A program made the translations under genes and the position numbers. DNA of 64,000 nucleotides from Peribacillus sp. FSL P2-0133 (GTDB taxonomy: Bacteria; Bacillota; Bacilli; Bacillales; DSM-1321): contig NZ_CP150254.1 of NCBI RefSeq assembly GCF_037975445.1, positions 4,586,001-4,650,000 of the forward strand, given 5' to 3'. The notes under the pieces are model-generated. The model had not been told where the DNA came from, searched no databases, and saw only the letters and a program-made list of their open reading frames with translations. Shown here piece after piece: positions 7,757-17,678 of this stretch (positions are counted from its first letter, which is position 1; each line of letters opens with the position of its first letter).

Positions 7757-9142
7757 TTAAATAAACAGTGAAGTTGCAAAAGCTATGATGAACACGGTCA
7801 CTGTTTTCAAAACCGTAATCGCAAATATATCCTTGTAAGATTGACGATGTGTCAGTCCAGTAATGGCAAGCAAGGTAATGACGGCACCATTATGAGGCAG
7901 CGTATCCATTCCGCCAGATGCCATGGATGCAATTCGATGAAGCATTTCCGGGGTGATTCCGACACTTTGAGCCACCTGCAAATAGTGACTTCCCATTACT
8001 TCTAACGCAATCGAAAGTCCACCTGACGCGGATCCGGTAATCCCTGCCAGCACATTGACGGCGATAGCTTCGGATACGAGTGGATTGCCGCTTGCATCGA
8101 ACACCCAGTTTTGAATGACCGAGAATCCAGGAAGAGTTTTCACCACATTCCCGAAACCAACTTCAGATGCAGTATTGAATATGGCAAGCAATGATCCCAT
8201 TGCCGCAGCTGTTAATCCACTTGCCAATTTGACCTTGATACGTCCAACATTCAGAAGCATCGCTGCAATAATACCGATTGTCAATGCAACAATCAAAGAC
8301 CATGATGAAGTGACTGTGCTTACATCGGCAATGTTGAAAGTTTCCTTCAACATAGATGCATCATACCAGTGCTTAACCGAAATGGCACTCCGGCTGAAAG
8401 CAAAATTAAACGCTACGACAAGGATGAGCGGTACGATGGACAGCCAAAAGTTAGGCAGGTTTTGCTGTTCTGCACTTTCTGGTTCATTAATATGTCCTTC
8501 CCCGTAGCCTTCACCATTTGCCAACGCTTGTTTACGGCGACGCTCTAACCAGAGCATTCCTCCAGTGAATACCATGATCGCGCCAATAATCCCCATTATT
8601 GGAGCTGCATAGGTATCAGTTCCGAAATAATTCGTTGGAATGATATTTTGAATCTGAGGTGTTCCAGGAAGGGCATCCATCGTATAAGTGAAAGCGCCTA
8701 ATGCTATCGTTCCTGGCAATAATCTTTTTGGAATGTCTGCTTCTTTAAAAATTGCCGCTGCAAATGGATAAACGGCGAATGCCACTACAAACAATGAAAC
8801 CCCGCCGTATGTCAGCGCCGAACACGCCAGCACCACAGCAAGAATGGCCTGCTTTGAGCCTAGTGATTTTACGATGGTCTTGGCAATGGATGCAGCTGCA
8901 CCGCTCATCTCCATGACTTTTCCAAATACGGCCCCTAATAAAAATATCGGAAAAAACGCTTTTATATAGTTAGCCGCAAACGTCATATATGTCTCTGTAT
9001 AACTCGGCAGCAAATGTCCACCGGATAGAATGACCGCCAATAAAGTAACAATCGGCGCTATGATAATGACCGGATAGCCCCGGTAGGCTAAAAAGATTAA
9101 AAGTCCCAGCGCCACAACAATGGCTAAAATTTGAATCACCAA
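7757..9142 (-). CDS. GntP-family permease (YxjC-like), probably for 3-hydroxybutyrate or acetoacetate
   Basis: 461 residues, almost entirely hydrophobic, with about twelve membrane segments and the GntP-type GLSIALEVMG and GGMDTLPHNGAVITLL stretches. It is first in the operon with scoA and scoB, which suggests uptake of a short hydroxy or keto acid; the substrate is inferred from context only. The start is TTG 9142 (or GTG 9139) after AAAAGGGGG. The leader between the sigma-54 promoter and this start is about 250 bases long. A frame across it (9390-9136) begins only a few bases after the predicted transcription start, and I do not accept it. Confidence 0.85.
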   Translation of the reverse strand: MVIQILAIVVALGLLIFLAYRGYPVIIIAPIVTLLAVILSGGHLLPSYTETYMTFAANYIKAFFPIFLLGAVFGKVMEMSGAAASIAKTIVKSLGSKQAILAVVLACSALTYGGVSLFVVAFAVYPFAAAIFKEADIPKRLLPGTIALGAFTYTMDALPGTPQIQNIIPTNYFGTDTYAAPIMGIIGAIMVFTGGMLWLERRRKQALANGEGYGEGHINEPESAEQQNLPNFWLSIVPLILVVAFNFAFSRSAISVKHWYDASMLKETFNIADVSTVTSSWSLIVALTIGIIAAMLLNVGRIKVKLASGLTAAAMGSLLAIFNTASEVGFGNVVKTLPGFSVIQNWVFDASGNPLVSEAIAVNVLAGITGSASGGLSIALEVMGSHYLQVAQSVGITPEMLHRIASMASGGMDTLPHNGAVITLLAITGLTHRQSYKDIFAITVLKTVTVFIIAFATSLFI

Positions 9143-9406
9143 CTCAATTCCCCCTTTTCTCCCCTTGCCCCAAAATAATTTCGGAAGCCCTTAAGTAAAA
9201 CTATTAATCTCCTAAATTCCATATTTTCAATTATTCCGCTTTTGCCATCCAAGCCTGCCTTCCCCAAGTCAAGCTGAATGATCTTCCTCAGTGGTTTCCA
9301 ATTATTGAGAACGCTTTCAACAATCTGCTGAATTACGAAATCCCCTTTCATTTTACGTGGAAACACAATATAAAATGACAGATAGGCCATTCACTAAAGT
9401 TAATTA

Positions 9407-9423
9407 TGCAATTATTGTGCCAA
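9407..9423 (-). promoter_or_regulatory. Sigma-54 promoter of the gntP-scoA-scoB operon
   Basis: The minus strand reads TTGGCACAATAATTGCA, an exact match to TTGGCAC-N5-TTGCA. Transcription would start near 9396. The activator is probably the protein encoded at 10107-11777. Confidence 0.92.
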
Positions 9424-9679
9424 CTTAAGTACAATGAAAAATCACATCTTTTAATGCCTTTTCAAACATTTTATTTCCCTTTTTATAAATAAAATCCCTT
9501 AAAACTGTCAAGGTTTCAGTACACATACGTATAAACTTCAAAAAAGTGTAAACATTTTCTTACACCATTTATATTTCCTTTCATTTTATGTACGGATCTC
9601 CTAACACTCCCGAATATTTGCTAGTGAAAAATATGCACTAATGTACCTACTGTTTTTTTTGGAGGGGCTGTTTAAACGT

Positions 9680-9798
9680 TCACTTCAAGTACTCGCTTTC
9701 CGCGGGCGGTCCCGGGAGCCTCCTCGGCTTGCGCCTGCGGGGTCTTCCTAGACGCGCATTTCCCGCAGGAGTCTCGAACACCCGCTCCAATCTACTGG
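9680..9798 (-). repeat. R1 dispersed repeat, inverted orientation
   Basis: The plus strand here is the reverse complement of the 5962 copy: ACTCGCTTTCCGCGGGCGG, GAGCCTCCTCGG, TGCGGGGTCTTCC, CCCGCAGGAGTCTCG. It lies between the sigma-54 promoter region and the R2 copy. The 9424-9679 stretch has no gene and probably holds activator sites. Confidence 0.85.
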
Positions 9799-9829
9799 AC
9801 TGTTTTTTATAGAAAAAACTGTAGGCTGG

Positions 9830-10010
9830 TCTCATCCTGAACCATGATTAAGACTAGGTTTACTTCATTGTTTTTTTATAAACCCCTCATTGGATTGAAG
9901 AAATTTGCGACACTCCTGCCGAAAAACTGGCTTACCGGGACCCGGAGACGCTTGCTTTGATGAGGCTTGGCAGACAGTTGGCGGAAAGGGAGCGGATTTC
10001 TGAAAACACC
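9830..10010 (-). repeat. R2 dispersed repeat, inverted orientation
   Basis: This matches the reverse complement of the modules at 5790-6183 and 33120-33260: GGTCTCATCCTGAACC, CATTGGATTGAAGAAATTTG, CGACACTCCTGCCGAAAAAC, then AAGCGGAG-type and CTTGCTTTGATGAGGCTTGG stretches. It carries no gene. Confidence 0.75.
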
Positions 10011-10025
10011 TGAAACGTTTTTAAA

Positions 10026-10073
10026 ATAAAAAAACTGCAGGCAAACTCGATATTCTTCGAATTTGTCTACAGT
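10026..10073 (-). terminator. Intrinsic terminator of the activator gene
   Basis: On the minus strand ACTGTAGACAAATTCGA pairs with TCGAGTTTGCCTGCAGT, followed by TTTTTTTATTTT. The same hairpin type (CTRTAGNCAAA) recurs beside repeats at 21986, 32901 and 33331, so it is probably part of the mobile repeat family and here serves as terminator. Confidence 0.85.
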
Positions 10074-10106
10074 CTGAACCCTTTGGCAAAAGGGTACTTT
10101 CTATAT

Positions 10107-11777
10107 TCATAAACCATATTTATTCATTTTTTCATACAGTGTTGTTCGACTCACTCCGAGTCTCTTTGCCGTTTCCGATTTATTACCAGAAGTCATTTCC
10201 AAACATGAAACTATTGCAGCCCGTTCGGTCTCATCCATTACTTCAGCTAAAGTGCGGATCGATACTGATTCTTTATGACCCGTTATTTCTTTAGGGAGAT
10301 GCTTGGAACGTATCATTTCCCCTTCTTCAACAATATTCATTGCACGTTCAATGATATTCTCCAACTCACGGATATTACCCGGCCATTTATAAAGACGCAA
10401 CAGCCGTAAAGCTTGTTCACTCATACCCGTTACGCGTTTTTTCATGAGGTTCTGGTACTTTTCAACAAAATGATTTACCAGTATTTCAATGTCCTCCGGT
10501 CGCTCCCTCAAGGAAGGAACCTGGATTTGCAAGACCTTCAACCGGTAATACATATCAAGTCGGAATTCCCCTTTCGAGACCATTTCCTCCAGATTACGGT
10601 TCGTTGCAGCGATTACCCGTACATCAATCGGAATGCTTCCCGTCGAACCGACCCTCTCGATCTCTTTTTCTTGTAAAACACGGAGCAGCTTCACCTGCAT
10701 ATGCAGTGGCAGCTCACCGATTTCATCGAGAAAAATCGTTCCGCCTTCAGCCGCTTCGAACTTACCTGCTTTTCCGCCTTTTTTTGCACCAGTGAAAGAA
10801 CCCTCTTCATAGCCAAATAGCTCTGACTCCAGCAGCTCTGCCGGGATGGCGGCACAGTTCACTTTGACAAACACACCCATGGCCCTTCTGCTGTCATTAT
10901 GAATGGAATGGGCAAACAGCTCCTTACCTGTTCCGCTTTCGCCCAAAATCAACACATTCGAGTCGCTTTTAGCGGCAATTTTGGCTTGACCTTTTACTTC
11001 CATGAAAGCAGTGCTTCTCCCCATCAAATGATCAAACGTATATGAGGCCTTATTTCTCTCGCGAAAATCACCTTTGTACTTTTTCAGCTCTACTTCAAGT
11101 GAATTTATCCGTTTGGAAAGAGCGGTAAATTGCCCGACATTCTTAAAAAGAATCTTTCCGACCGCCCCTATTAATTTACCTTGTTTCCTTATCGGGGAGC
11201 GGGTCGCAATTATATAATTATCTTTAATTTTTTGTAATTCAGCGACCTCTTGCTTGCCAGTTTTGGCGACCACATGCATACGGGTGTTTTCAATGACCTC
11301 CGTTACATGTTTCCCTATGGAGCTTTCCTGATCGACGCCAAGAAAATCCGCATAAGCGTGACTCAGCATTTGGACATACCCTTCCGTATCGACCATCACC
11401 AAGCCGTCATAGGCAAATTCGATAATATCCTTAAACAGAAGTTCTTCATGATTATCGATATTAAGAAAATCACTTTTATTATTTGTAAATAACAGGAGAT
11501 AAATCTGATACTCCTCATCATCCATTTGAATGATGGCTTTTCTGACAATTCCATTATTATCATTCAAACGGATCGGAGTATTTACAGCTGGCACAAGATT
11601 TTTTTCAATAATCAAATTTATTTGCAGATCAAATTCATTCTCAGCAAAAGCCTCGGATAATACGCGATTGCAGAGAACGATTTCTGTTTCGTTTTTCGAT
11701 ACCAAAACACCGAAAGGCAATTCTTCCAATATCGCTTTCACTAATTCCAATTGAATAGTTTTATTATCGCTGGCCAT
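10107..11777 (-). CDS. Sigma-54-dependent activator of the ketone-body genes (PAS-AAA+-Fis)
   Basis: 556 residues from ATG 11777, which lies seven bases after AAGGAG; an upstream in-frame start at 11855 overlaps the thiolase gene and has no ribosome site. The N-terminus holds one or two PAS-type sensor regions (about 10-230). The AAA+ domain has GESGTGKELFAHSI (Walker A), GSFTGA in place of the usual GAFTGA, and GGTIFLDEIGELP (Walker B). The C-terminus has a Fis helix-turn-helix (NKSETAKRLGVSRTTLYEKM). It lies between the two sigma-54 promoters it probably serves (9407 and 14014) and is the last gene after hbd and thiolase, so it may be partly autoregulated. The inducer is unknown. Confidence 0.92.
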   Translation of the reverse strand: MASDNKTIQLELVKAILEELPFGVLVSKNETEIVLCNRVLSEAFAENEFDLQINLIIEKNLVPAVNTPIRLNDNNGIVRKAIIQMDDEEYQIYLLLFTNNKSDFLNIDNHEELLFKDIIEFAYDGLVMVDTEGYVQMLSHAYADFLGVDQESSIGKHVTEVIENTRMHVVAKTGKQEVAELQKIKDNYIIATRSPIRKQGKLIGAVGKILFKNVGQFTALSKRINSLEVELKKYKGDFRERNKASYTFDHLMGRSTAFMEVKGQAKIAAKSDSNVLILGESGTGKELFAHSIHNDSRRAMGVFVKVNCAAIPAELLESELFGYEEGSFTGAKKGGKAGKFEAAEGGTIFLDEIGELPLHMQVKLLRVLQEKEIERVGSTGSIPIDVRVIAATNRNLEEMVSKGEFRLDMYYRLKVLQIQVPSLRERPEDIEILVNHFVEKYQNLMKKRVTGMSEQALRLLRLYKWPGNIRELENIIERAMNIVEEGEMIRSKHLPKEITGHKESVSIRTLAEVMDETERAAIVSCLEMTSGNKSETAKRLGVSRTTLYEKMNKYGL

Positions 11778-11841
11778 TCCTATTCTCCTTAACCCGTCTG
11801 AAGTTTCCTCCATTATATCATAGGAAAATGAGGCCAAGTCA

Positions 11842-13017
11842 TTACCGTTCCACAATCAGCGCAGTTCCCTGTCCGCCACCGATACATAATGTGGCAAGTC
11901 CGGTTTTTGCATCCCTGCGCTTCATTTCATACAATAAAGTCACTAAGATGCGGGCACCGGAAGCACCTACCGGATGACCCAGGGCAATCGCACCGCCATT
12001 TACATTCACTTTCTCCGGCTTCAGTTCAAGGTCTTTAAGCACGGCTAGTGACTGTGCCGCAAAGGCTTCATTCACTTCCATCAAATCAAGATCATCTATT
12101 GTCAATCCCGCTTTTGCCAAAGCTTTTCTTGTCGCAGGCACAGGACCGTATCCCATGATTTTCGGATCAAGCGCGGCATTTGCATATGACTTAATGGTTG
12201 CTAATGCTTCCAGTCCCAGCTCGTCCGCTTTCTCTTTAGACATCAGGACTAACATCGCACCCCCATCATTGATTCCGGATGCATTTCCTGCCGTAACCGT
12301 TCCATTTTCCTTAAAAGCAGGACGCAGCTTCGCTAGCTGGTCGATCGTCAGCCCATGACGCGGGTGTTCATCTTGGTCCACCAAGACCGTCTTTCCTCTG
12401 CGTTTATATTCAACAGGTACGATTTCATCTGCAAATCTTCCTTCAAGCTGTGCCTTTTCAGCCTTCAGTTGGCTATCTAAAGCAAATTCATCCTGCTTTT
12501 CACGGCTGATTTCCCACTGCTCGGCGATATTCTCCGCAGTCACGCCCATATGATATTGATTAAAAACATCCGTTAAGGCGTCATATGTCATGGAATCGAC
12601 TGCTTCGGCATTACCCATTTTCTGTCCAAAACGATAATTTGGAAGTAAATATGGAGCATTGCTCATGCTTTCAATCCCCCCGGCAAGAATCACATCAGCA
12701 TCACCAAGGGCAATGAATTGCGCTCCCATTATTACCGTACGGAGGCCAGATCCGCAAAGTTTATTAATGGCCATGGCCGGCGTTCTTTCCGGAATCCCTG
12801 CATGAATCGCAACCTGACGTGCCACATTTTGCCCTAATCCAGCAGATAGAATATTCCCTACCAATACCTCATCGATCATGTCTGCCGAGATATTTGCCCG
12901 CTTAATCGCTTCCTTGGCGGCCACAACTCCCAAGTCAACCGCAGACACATTGGCAAGACTGCCTCCAAACGCACCAACTGGTGTTCTTGCTGCCCCTACA
13001 ATCACTACTTCTCTCAT
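11842..13017 (-). CDS. Acetyl-CoA C-acetyltransferase (thiolase)
   Basis: 391 residues, normal length. Catalytic residues are visible: Cys88 in NKLCGSGLR, His in [16 protein letters not shown] (about 348) and Cys in [10 protein letters not shown] near the end. It cleaves acetoacetyl-CoA with CoA to two acetyl-CoA, or runs in reverse. Its ATG overlaps the stop of the upstream dehydrogenase by four bases (ATGA), so the two are translationally coupled. It completes the path from acetoacetate through ScoAB to acetyl-CoA. Confidence 0.95.
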   Translation of the reverse strand: MREVVIVGAARTPVGAFGGSLANVSAVDLGVVAAKEAIKRANISADMIDEVLVGNILSAGLGQNVARQVAIHAGIPERTPAMAINKLCGSGLRTVIMGAQFIALGDADVILAGGIESMSNAPYLLPNYRFGQKMGNAEAVDSMTYDALTDVFNQYHMGVTAENIAEQWEISREKQDEFALDSQLKAEKAQLEGRFADEIVPVEYKRRGKTVLVDQDEHPRHGLTIDQLAKLRPAFKENGTVTAGNASGINDGGAMLVLMSKEKADELGLEALATIKSYANAALDPKIMGYGPVPATRKALAKAGLTIDDLDLMEVNEAFAAQSLAVLKDLELKPEKVNVNGGAIALGHPVGASGARILVTLLYEMKRRDAKTGLATLCIGGGQGTALIVER

Positions 13018-13961
13018 AATACTTCCTCCTTCTCCATTTTTAATTTTCCCAGTTTAATAAAATTACGGTCCCTCTCATTGATTTTCTGGGAAACGGTAGA
13101 TCCTTCATACGTAAAAATCCCTTCTCCCGACTTCGTCCCAAGCTTTCCCTTAGCCACCAAATCACGAATCAAATCAGGGGCTTCCTTACTTTGATCCAAT
13201 ACCGGTGAAACATTATCAAAAACGCGCTGCCATGTATCCAGTCCGCCAAAATCAGCAATCTCGATCGGCCCAGTAAATGCCCATCGAAAACCTGGTCCAG
13301 CCGTTATCGCCGTATCGATATCCTCAGCATCGGCAACGCCCTCTTTCAATAGATAAAAGGCTTCGCGCATCAAGGCAGTCTGAAGACGATTGGCGATGAA
13401 TCCTGCTATTTCTTTTTTCAAGAGAATCGGAGACTTGCCGATTTTACGCATTAAATCCATTGTTGTCTTGACGATTTCGGGCTTTGTTTCGTCATGCTGA
13501 ACAATTTCAACCAACGGAACCAAATGGCCAGGATTAAAGAAATGCGTGATTACCATTCTGTCCGCAAACGAGGCCTTCTCCATCAATTGAGAAATCGGAA
13601 AGGTCGATGTATTTGAAGCAACAATGGCATCCGGTTTGATTATTTCCTCCATTTGCTGATATAGATTTAACTTCAGCTCGAGGACTTCCGGAATCGCCTC
13701 AATGATAAAGTCAGCATCCCTTACAGCCCCTTCCAAATCTACGCTATACGTAATATTCGCTAAAGCACCTTGCTTTTCCTGATCAGTCAAGGTCCCTTCC
13801 TCAATGAGCAATGATAGATTCTCAGAAATTCGATTTTGGGCATGGTATAGCAACTCTACCTTTATATCGTTAATGGTGACGAAATATCCGCTAACTGCAA
13901 AAGACTGAGCGATCCCGCTCCCCATTACACCTGAACCGATAATGGCTATTTTTTTAATCAT
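13014..13961 (-). CDS. 3-hydroxyacyl-CoA (3-hydroxybutyryl-CoA) dehydrogenase
   Basis: 315 residues with the NAD-binding [13 protein letters not shown] (8-20), the catalytic-region [11 protein letters not shown] and [16 protein letters not shown] (the HFFNP motif carries the catalytic His), and the C-terminal helical domain with [12 protein letters not shown]. It oxidises 3-hydroxybutyryl-CoA to acetoacetyl-CoA. It is the first gene after the sigma-54 promoter at 14014-14030, upstream of and overlapping the thiolase gene. At about 315 residues it is slightly longer than clostridial Hbd. It could also act on longer or branched substrates. Confidence 0.93.
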   Translation of the reverse strand: MIKKIAIIGSGVMGSGIAQSFAVSGYFVTINDIKVELLYHAQNRISENLSLLIEEGTLTDQEKQGALANITYSVDLEGAVRDADFIIEAIPEVLELKLNLYQQMEEIIKPDAIVASNTSTFPISQLMEKASFADRMVITHFFNPGHLVPLVEIVQHDETKPEIVKTTMDLMRKIGKSPILLKKEIAGFIANRLQTALMREAFYLLKEGVADAEDIDTAITAGPGFRWAFTGPIEIADFGGLDTWQRVFDNVSPVLDQSKEAPDLIRDLVAKGKLGTKSGEGIFTYEGSTVSQKINERDRNFIKLGKLKMEKEEVL

Positions 13962-14013
13962 CCAGCTTCCCCTTTCCGTTTCAATTACCTATATTTACTC
14001 ACCTTTTTATCTA

Positions 14014-14030
14014 TGCAATATTTATGCCAA
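14014..14030 (-). promoter_or_regulatory. Sigma-54 promoter of the hydroxyacyl-CoA dehydrogenase-thiolase-activator operon
   Basis: The minus strand reads TTGGCATAAATATTGCA, 53 bases before the dehydrogenase ATG. GG and GC are correctly spaced. It is the second sigma-54 promoter of this module. Confidence 0.88.
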
Positions 14031-14218
14031 CGATAGGGGGAAATAAAATTCTTTTTTTATCTTGAAAATCATGATAGACTCTTACTCATTAACCTAAACC
14101 ATATTTTTTATAACCTTCCCTTTATATTTCCAACGGAGTTTACCTTGTGAAATATTCCCTATTTACGACATAAAATGACAGACCTGGACCATTACATTTT
14201 TTATTGGAGGAATGTAAT

Positions 14219-14995
14219 ATGGTTAAAGATAAAGTGGCGATAATTACCGGATCTGCTAGAGGAATCGGTTTTGAGATTGGAAAGATATTCGCTGAAAATG
14301 GCGCAAAGGTCGTTTTGTCCGACCTTGACCAAAACACAGTTGAAAAAGCTGCTTTAGACCTAAGGAACAAAGGCTTGGAAGTTATCGGCTTAAAAGCAGA
14401 CGTAACAAGTGAAGAGGATATTATCCAACTAATCAAACAAGCTAAAGACAAATACGGACGAATAGATATTTTCATCAATAACGCCGGCCTTCAGCATGTT
14501 GCTCCTATCGAGGAGTTTCCAACTGAAAAATTCGAACTGATGATCAAAATCATGCTGACCGCGCCATTCATTTCAATTAAGAACGTTTTGCCGATCATGA
14601 AAGAACAAGGCTTCGGCAGAATCATCAACATCTCTTCCATTAACGGCCTGATTGGATTTGCCAACAAAGCAGCGTACAATAGTGCCAAACACGGTGTAAT
14701 CGGATTAACGAAAGTCGCCGCCTTGGAAAGCGCCTCTTTTGGCATTACCGTCAATGCCCTTTGCCCAGGATACGTAGACACACCTCTCGTCCGCGGTCAA
14801 TTGGAGGATCTAGCGAAAACAAGACAAGTCCCGCTAGAAAGCGTTTTGGAAGAGGTCATCTATCCACTTGTCCCACAAAACCGCTTACTCGATGTAAGTG
14901 AAATTGCCGACTACGCCATTTTCCTCGCAAGCGATAAAGCACGGGGCATCACTGGCCAGGCAGTCGTGTTAGATGGCGGATATACAGCTCAATAA
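14219..14995 (+). CDS. 3-hydroxybutyrate dehydrogenase (SDR family, YxjF-like)
   Basis: 258 residues from ATG 14219, eight bases after GGAGG. SDR motifs: TGSARGIG (10-17), NNAG (87-90), ISS-type serine near 139-140, and YNSAK (Tyr153, Lys157). The closing stretch (GITGQAVVLDGGYTAQ) is typical of bacterial D-3-hydroxybutyrate dehydrogenases. It oxidises 3-hydroxybutyrate to acetoacetate with NAD, feeding ScoAB. It is divergent from the dehydrogenase-thiolase operon; I see no convincing sigma-54 promoter facing it, so it may use another promoter within 14040-14200. Confidence 0.92.
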   Translation: MVKDKVAIITGSARGIGFEIGKIFAENGAKVVLSDLDQNTVEKAALDLRNKGLEVIGLKADVTSEEDIIQLIKQAKDKYGRIDIFINNAGLQHVAPIEEFPTEKFELMIKIMLTAPFISIKNVLPIMKEQGFGRIINISSINGLIGFANKAAYNSAKHGVIGLTKVAALESASFGITVNALCPGYVDTPLVRGQLEDLAKTRQVPLESVLEEVIYPLVPQNRLLDVSEIADYAIFLASDKARGITGQAVVLDGGYTAQ

Positions 14996-15016
14996 GTGGA
15001 AAATGCATCTGCAATA

Positions 15017-15065
15017 AACCCCGAATAAATGACACCAAAAAGGTGCTCTGTATTCGGGGTTTTCT
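15017..15065 (+). terminator. Terminator of the 3-hydroxybutyrate dehydrogenase gene
   Basis: AACCCCGAATA and TATTCGGGGTT pair, with an inner hairpin CACC/GGTG, followed by TTCT. It lies 22 bases past the stop. The 15066-15297 stretch after it holds a strong GGAGG and ATG at 15170 opening only nine codons (MIIKWVRLR), which may be a leader or a relic. Confidence 0.85.
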
Positions 15066-15297
15066 GTCTTCTTGGAACTGCGGAAAAATTTGGTGGTGCA
15101 AAGATTTCGCACATGTTACAGTAATATAGGGATAATTCCCATTTCACAAATATAAAAGGAGGCCTCGTCATGATTATTAAGTGGGTTAGACTGCGATAAT
15201 TAAAAGCGCAGGCCAATCATCATGCTCCGGAAAGAATTTATTGATCTGCGCCATGGTAAACGGCTATAAGATAATATTTAATACGGAGGTAAAAAAC

Positions 15298-16140
15298 ATG
15301 AGTGAACAGATACTGAAAATAAATAAAGTGGATATATGTACAGAAAGTTTTGGAAACCGTAAGGACCCTGCTGTGCTTTTGATCATGGGAGCGATGTCTT
15401 CATTAGACTGGTGGGATGATGACTTCTGTCTTCGCCTCGCTGATTCGGGGAGGTTTGTCATTCGGTACGATCATCGGGATCTCGGACGATCGGTCAGTTA
15501 TGAACCCGGTACCTCCAACTATACAATAACGGACATGGCTGACGATGCCGCGGGTGTCCTGGACGCTTATTCCATAGAGCGGGCGTCGATCGTCGGAATG
15601 TCCCTAGGCGGTATGATCGGCCAGATTCTTGCATTAAGATATCCGGAACGCGTAACTACGCTTACGCTAATTGCATCAAGTGTGTTCGGGACTGTAATGG
15701 AAAAACTGCCTCCAATGGACCAAAGCATATTGGATCATCATGCGAAGAGTGCTTCCATGGATTGGTCAAATCGGGAGGCGGTCATCGCTTTTCTTGCGGA
15801 TGGATGGAAAACTTTAGCCGGTTCCAAACCTTATGAGCAGGAAAGAATGTATAAACTGGCAAAAAGAGAGGCGGACCGCGCCAAACAACTACCGAGCAGA
15901 TTTAATCATGCTTTGCTTGCTGGCGGAGACGAATATTTTGATAGAATGGGTGAGATATCCGTACCTGTCCTCATTATTCATGGCACAGAAGATCCAGCCT
16001 TGCCATACGAGCACGGACTTGCCCTTGCAAAAGCCATCCCTCATGCAGAATTAGTGACTCTTGATGGATCGGGACATGAGATTCATAGTGAAGATTGGGA
16101 TGAAATTATCGATTCAATCATTAAGCTAACTTCGCGATAA
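15298..16140 (+). CDS. Alpha/beta hydrolase
   Basis: 280 residues from ATG 15298, after ACGGAGGT. The fold's catalytic set is visible: nucleophile elbow GMSLGG, an acid in HGTEDPALPYEHG, and the histidine in GSGHEIH near the end. The N-terminal LLIMGAMSSLDWWDDDF and YDHRDLGRS stretches match the methylesterase-like branch (RdmC/DnrP type). It probably hydrolyses a small ester; the substrate is not known. It is a single gene with its own terminator. Confidence 0.88.
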   Translation: MSEQILKINKVDICTESFGNRKDPAVLLIMGAMSSLDWWDDDFCLRLADSGRFVIRYDHRDLGRSVSYEPGTSNYTITDMADDAAGVLDAYSIERASIVGMSLGGMIGQILALRYPERVTTLTLIASSVFGTVMEKLPPMDQSILDHHAKSASMDWSNREAVIAFLADGWKTLAGSKPYEQERMYKLAKREADRAKQLPSRFNHALLAGGDEYFDRMGEISVPVLIIHGTEDPALPYEHGLALAKAIPHAELVTLDGSGHEIHSEDWDEIIDSIIKLTSR

Positions 16141-16153
16141 ATTAGTCATAAAA

Positions 16154-16184
16154 GAAGCCGACCAATAAAGGTCGGCTTTTTTTA
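16154..16184. terminator. Bidirectional terminator
   Basis: AGCCGACC and GGTCGGCT form a stem followed by TTTTTTTATA on the plus strand. It ends the hydrolase gene and lies nine bases from the stop of the converging YjcZ-type gene. Confidence 0.85.
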
Positions 16185-16192
16185 TATACTAT

Positions 16193-16378
16193 TTAGCAGT
16201 AACCGCCATATCCTTGTACGGGGCCGTAACCGCCACCGTAACCGCCGCCGTAACCGCCGCCGAAACAAGAAGCTCCAACGATGATTAAGAGTATAAACAA
16301 AACGACTATAAAAGCGAAGCCGCCACCAAATCCACCAATATCATTACAACAACTTGATTCATGACCACAACTTGACAA
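16193..16378 (-). CDS. YjcZ-family small glycine-rich spore protein
   Basis: 61 residues. AAGGAG directly abuts an ATG at 16387, so the start is more likely TTG 16378, which gives normal spacing. The protein has a Cys-rich head, then GGGFAFIVVLFILLIIVGAS, the membrane helix typical of the YjcZ/YjbM-like sporulation family, and a Gly-Tyr tail (GGGYGGGYGGGY). Members are small membrane proteins made during sporulation; no precise role is known. Confidence 0.8.
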   Translation of the reverse strand: MSSCGHESSCCNDIGGFGGGFAFIVVLFILLIIVGASCFGGGYGGGYGGGYGPVQGYGGYC

Positions 16379-16387
16379 TAGAAACAT

Positions 16388-17373
16388 CTCCTTATTCGTT
16401 TTAGGAGGAAAAAATTAAATGGGTTAATTCATGTTATGTTCTAATTAGGATAATGACACAAAAATCACCGGTATTTTTTTATCAACCCCACTAGACCATT
16501 TGGGAATCCAATTATCTTGTTCAAAAATATCGCCGATCCATGAACCAACTTGACGTTCCCAGCTTCGGCTGAAGAAGGAATAGGGTTAGCTACTATATTA
16601 CGTAGTTCGAAAACACTTCGGCTGTCTTGCTCCCCTGGTATTTTAGTGACATAAAAAAAGGCTGCCTCAAAACTTGCCTTATTGAAGTAAAGCACCTGTT
16701 AGTGGAATAAAAAAAATAGGTTAATGCCAATAAATGTTGTTGTTATTTTTGCAAACAAGATAAATACCTTTTTTATCCTTTTTTTAACAAACCAATGGCC
16801 AACTGCTTTATTTTTAAATAATCCTTTTTATCAACTAAACATTTTTTTTGAAGAAATATACTCCATTCTTCTCCCAGCCTCTCTAATTCAACTATTCTTC
16901 TTATTAACCCTTTCTGAAACAAATACATACCCATCGTCAATCTGATTCTGCTCAACATTTTTTAATAACCTTTTAAATTTCTCAAGGAAGTTGTTCCCGT
17001 ACATCTTAAGAAAATATGATTATTGACTCGACGTGCTTCTTCAACTATCCTCCCCCTTTAGTCTTCAAGAGAATCAACAATACCCTTTACCAGATTGATT
17101 TTAATAAAAAGTAATAATTTTACACTTTTATACTGGAACATCTGTTCTATTTATGTTATTCTTATAAAAACAAATAAAAAAATCAAATCGCTGCAAAAGA
17201 TTTGACCGTAATTATAATTAAAGGTCGGTTGTATCCGCGGGCCTTACACGGTTGTACCGCTGAGCCGAGCCATTTGCTAACGTTCAGGGTGCCGGTGATA
17301 AAGACAGCTCCGAACTTCAGCTAAAGCACCCGTTCGTTCATTAAGAACTGGTAATTGATAACAATTACAGCTA
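16388..17373. other. Gene-poor kilobase with sequence fragments
   Basis: No convincing gene is present. Short frames at 16465-16695 and 16773-16958 lack ribosome sites and recognisable family features. Two pieces share an AAAGCACCYGTT motif (about 16690 and 17323). A minus-strand hairpin AAGGC...GCCTT with a T tract near 16655-16685 looks like a terminator left from a lost gene. The stretch looks like decayed DNA. Confidence 0.5.
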
Positions 17374-17527
17374 TTAATCAATCATTACTCCCCATCCATC
17401 TGTTTGCCCGCCATAAGGTTTACTTAGTCCATTTAGTCGTTTTTGTATGGATATCCACGCTCCTCTTAATGTCAAAACATAAGTCAACTGGTGCTTTAAT
17501 AAATTGTTGATACTCAATAACAGGCAT
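17374..17527 (-). pseudogene. 5' remnant of an SRPBCC-family gene
   Basis: ATG 17527 with AAGGAG eight bases upstream opens MPVIEYQQFIKAPVDLCFD and continues IKRSVDIHTKTT, the standard start of a Bacillus SRPBCC (START-like) lipid or ligand-binding protein. The frame then breaks; a +1 shift continues SKPYGGQTDGWG, matching the GGRTEG-type region that normally follows, and ends at 17374. About 100 C-terminal residues are missing. It is a truncated, frameshifted pseudogene. Confidence 0.65.
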
Positions 17528-17629
17528 TTCCCAATCTCCTTATATAAGCACTTTCTAACCATCAATATAGCTCGTTATAGCAAATATTACCTAGCCCTTA
17601 TTCCATTATCCTGCCCTGTTTGTTACATA

Positions 17630-17657
17630 AGAAAAAGCTGCCTTAAGACAGCTTTTC
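17630..17657 (-). terminator. Terminator of the AraC-type regulator gene
   Basis: On the minus strand AAAAGCTG, loop TCTTAAGG, CAGCTTTTTC. It lies 21 bases past the regulator stop. Confidence 0.75.
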
Positions 17658-17678
17658 GAATAAATCTTTCGTCCATCC

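Noticed and set aside
9136-9390. 84-residue minus-strand frame before the GntP permease
   Set aside because: Its start would lie only a few bases after the predicted sigma-54 transcription start, it has no ribosome site, and it overlaps the permease start.
16465-16958. Two minus-strand frames of 76 and 61 residues
   Set aside because: No ribosome sites and no recognisable domains; the area looks like decayed sequence.
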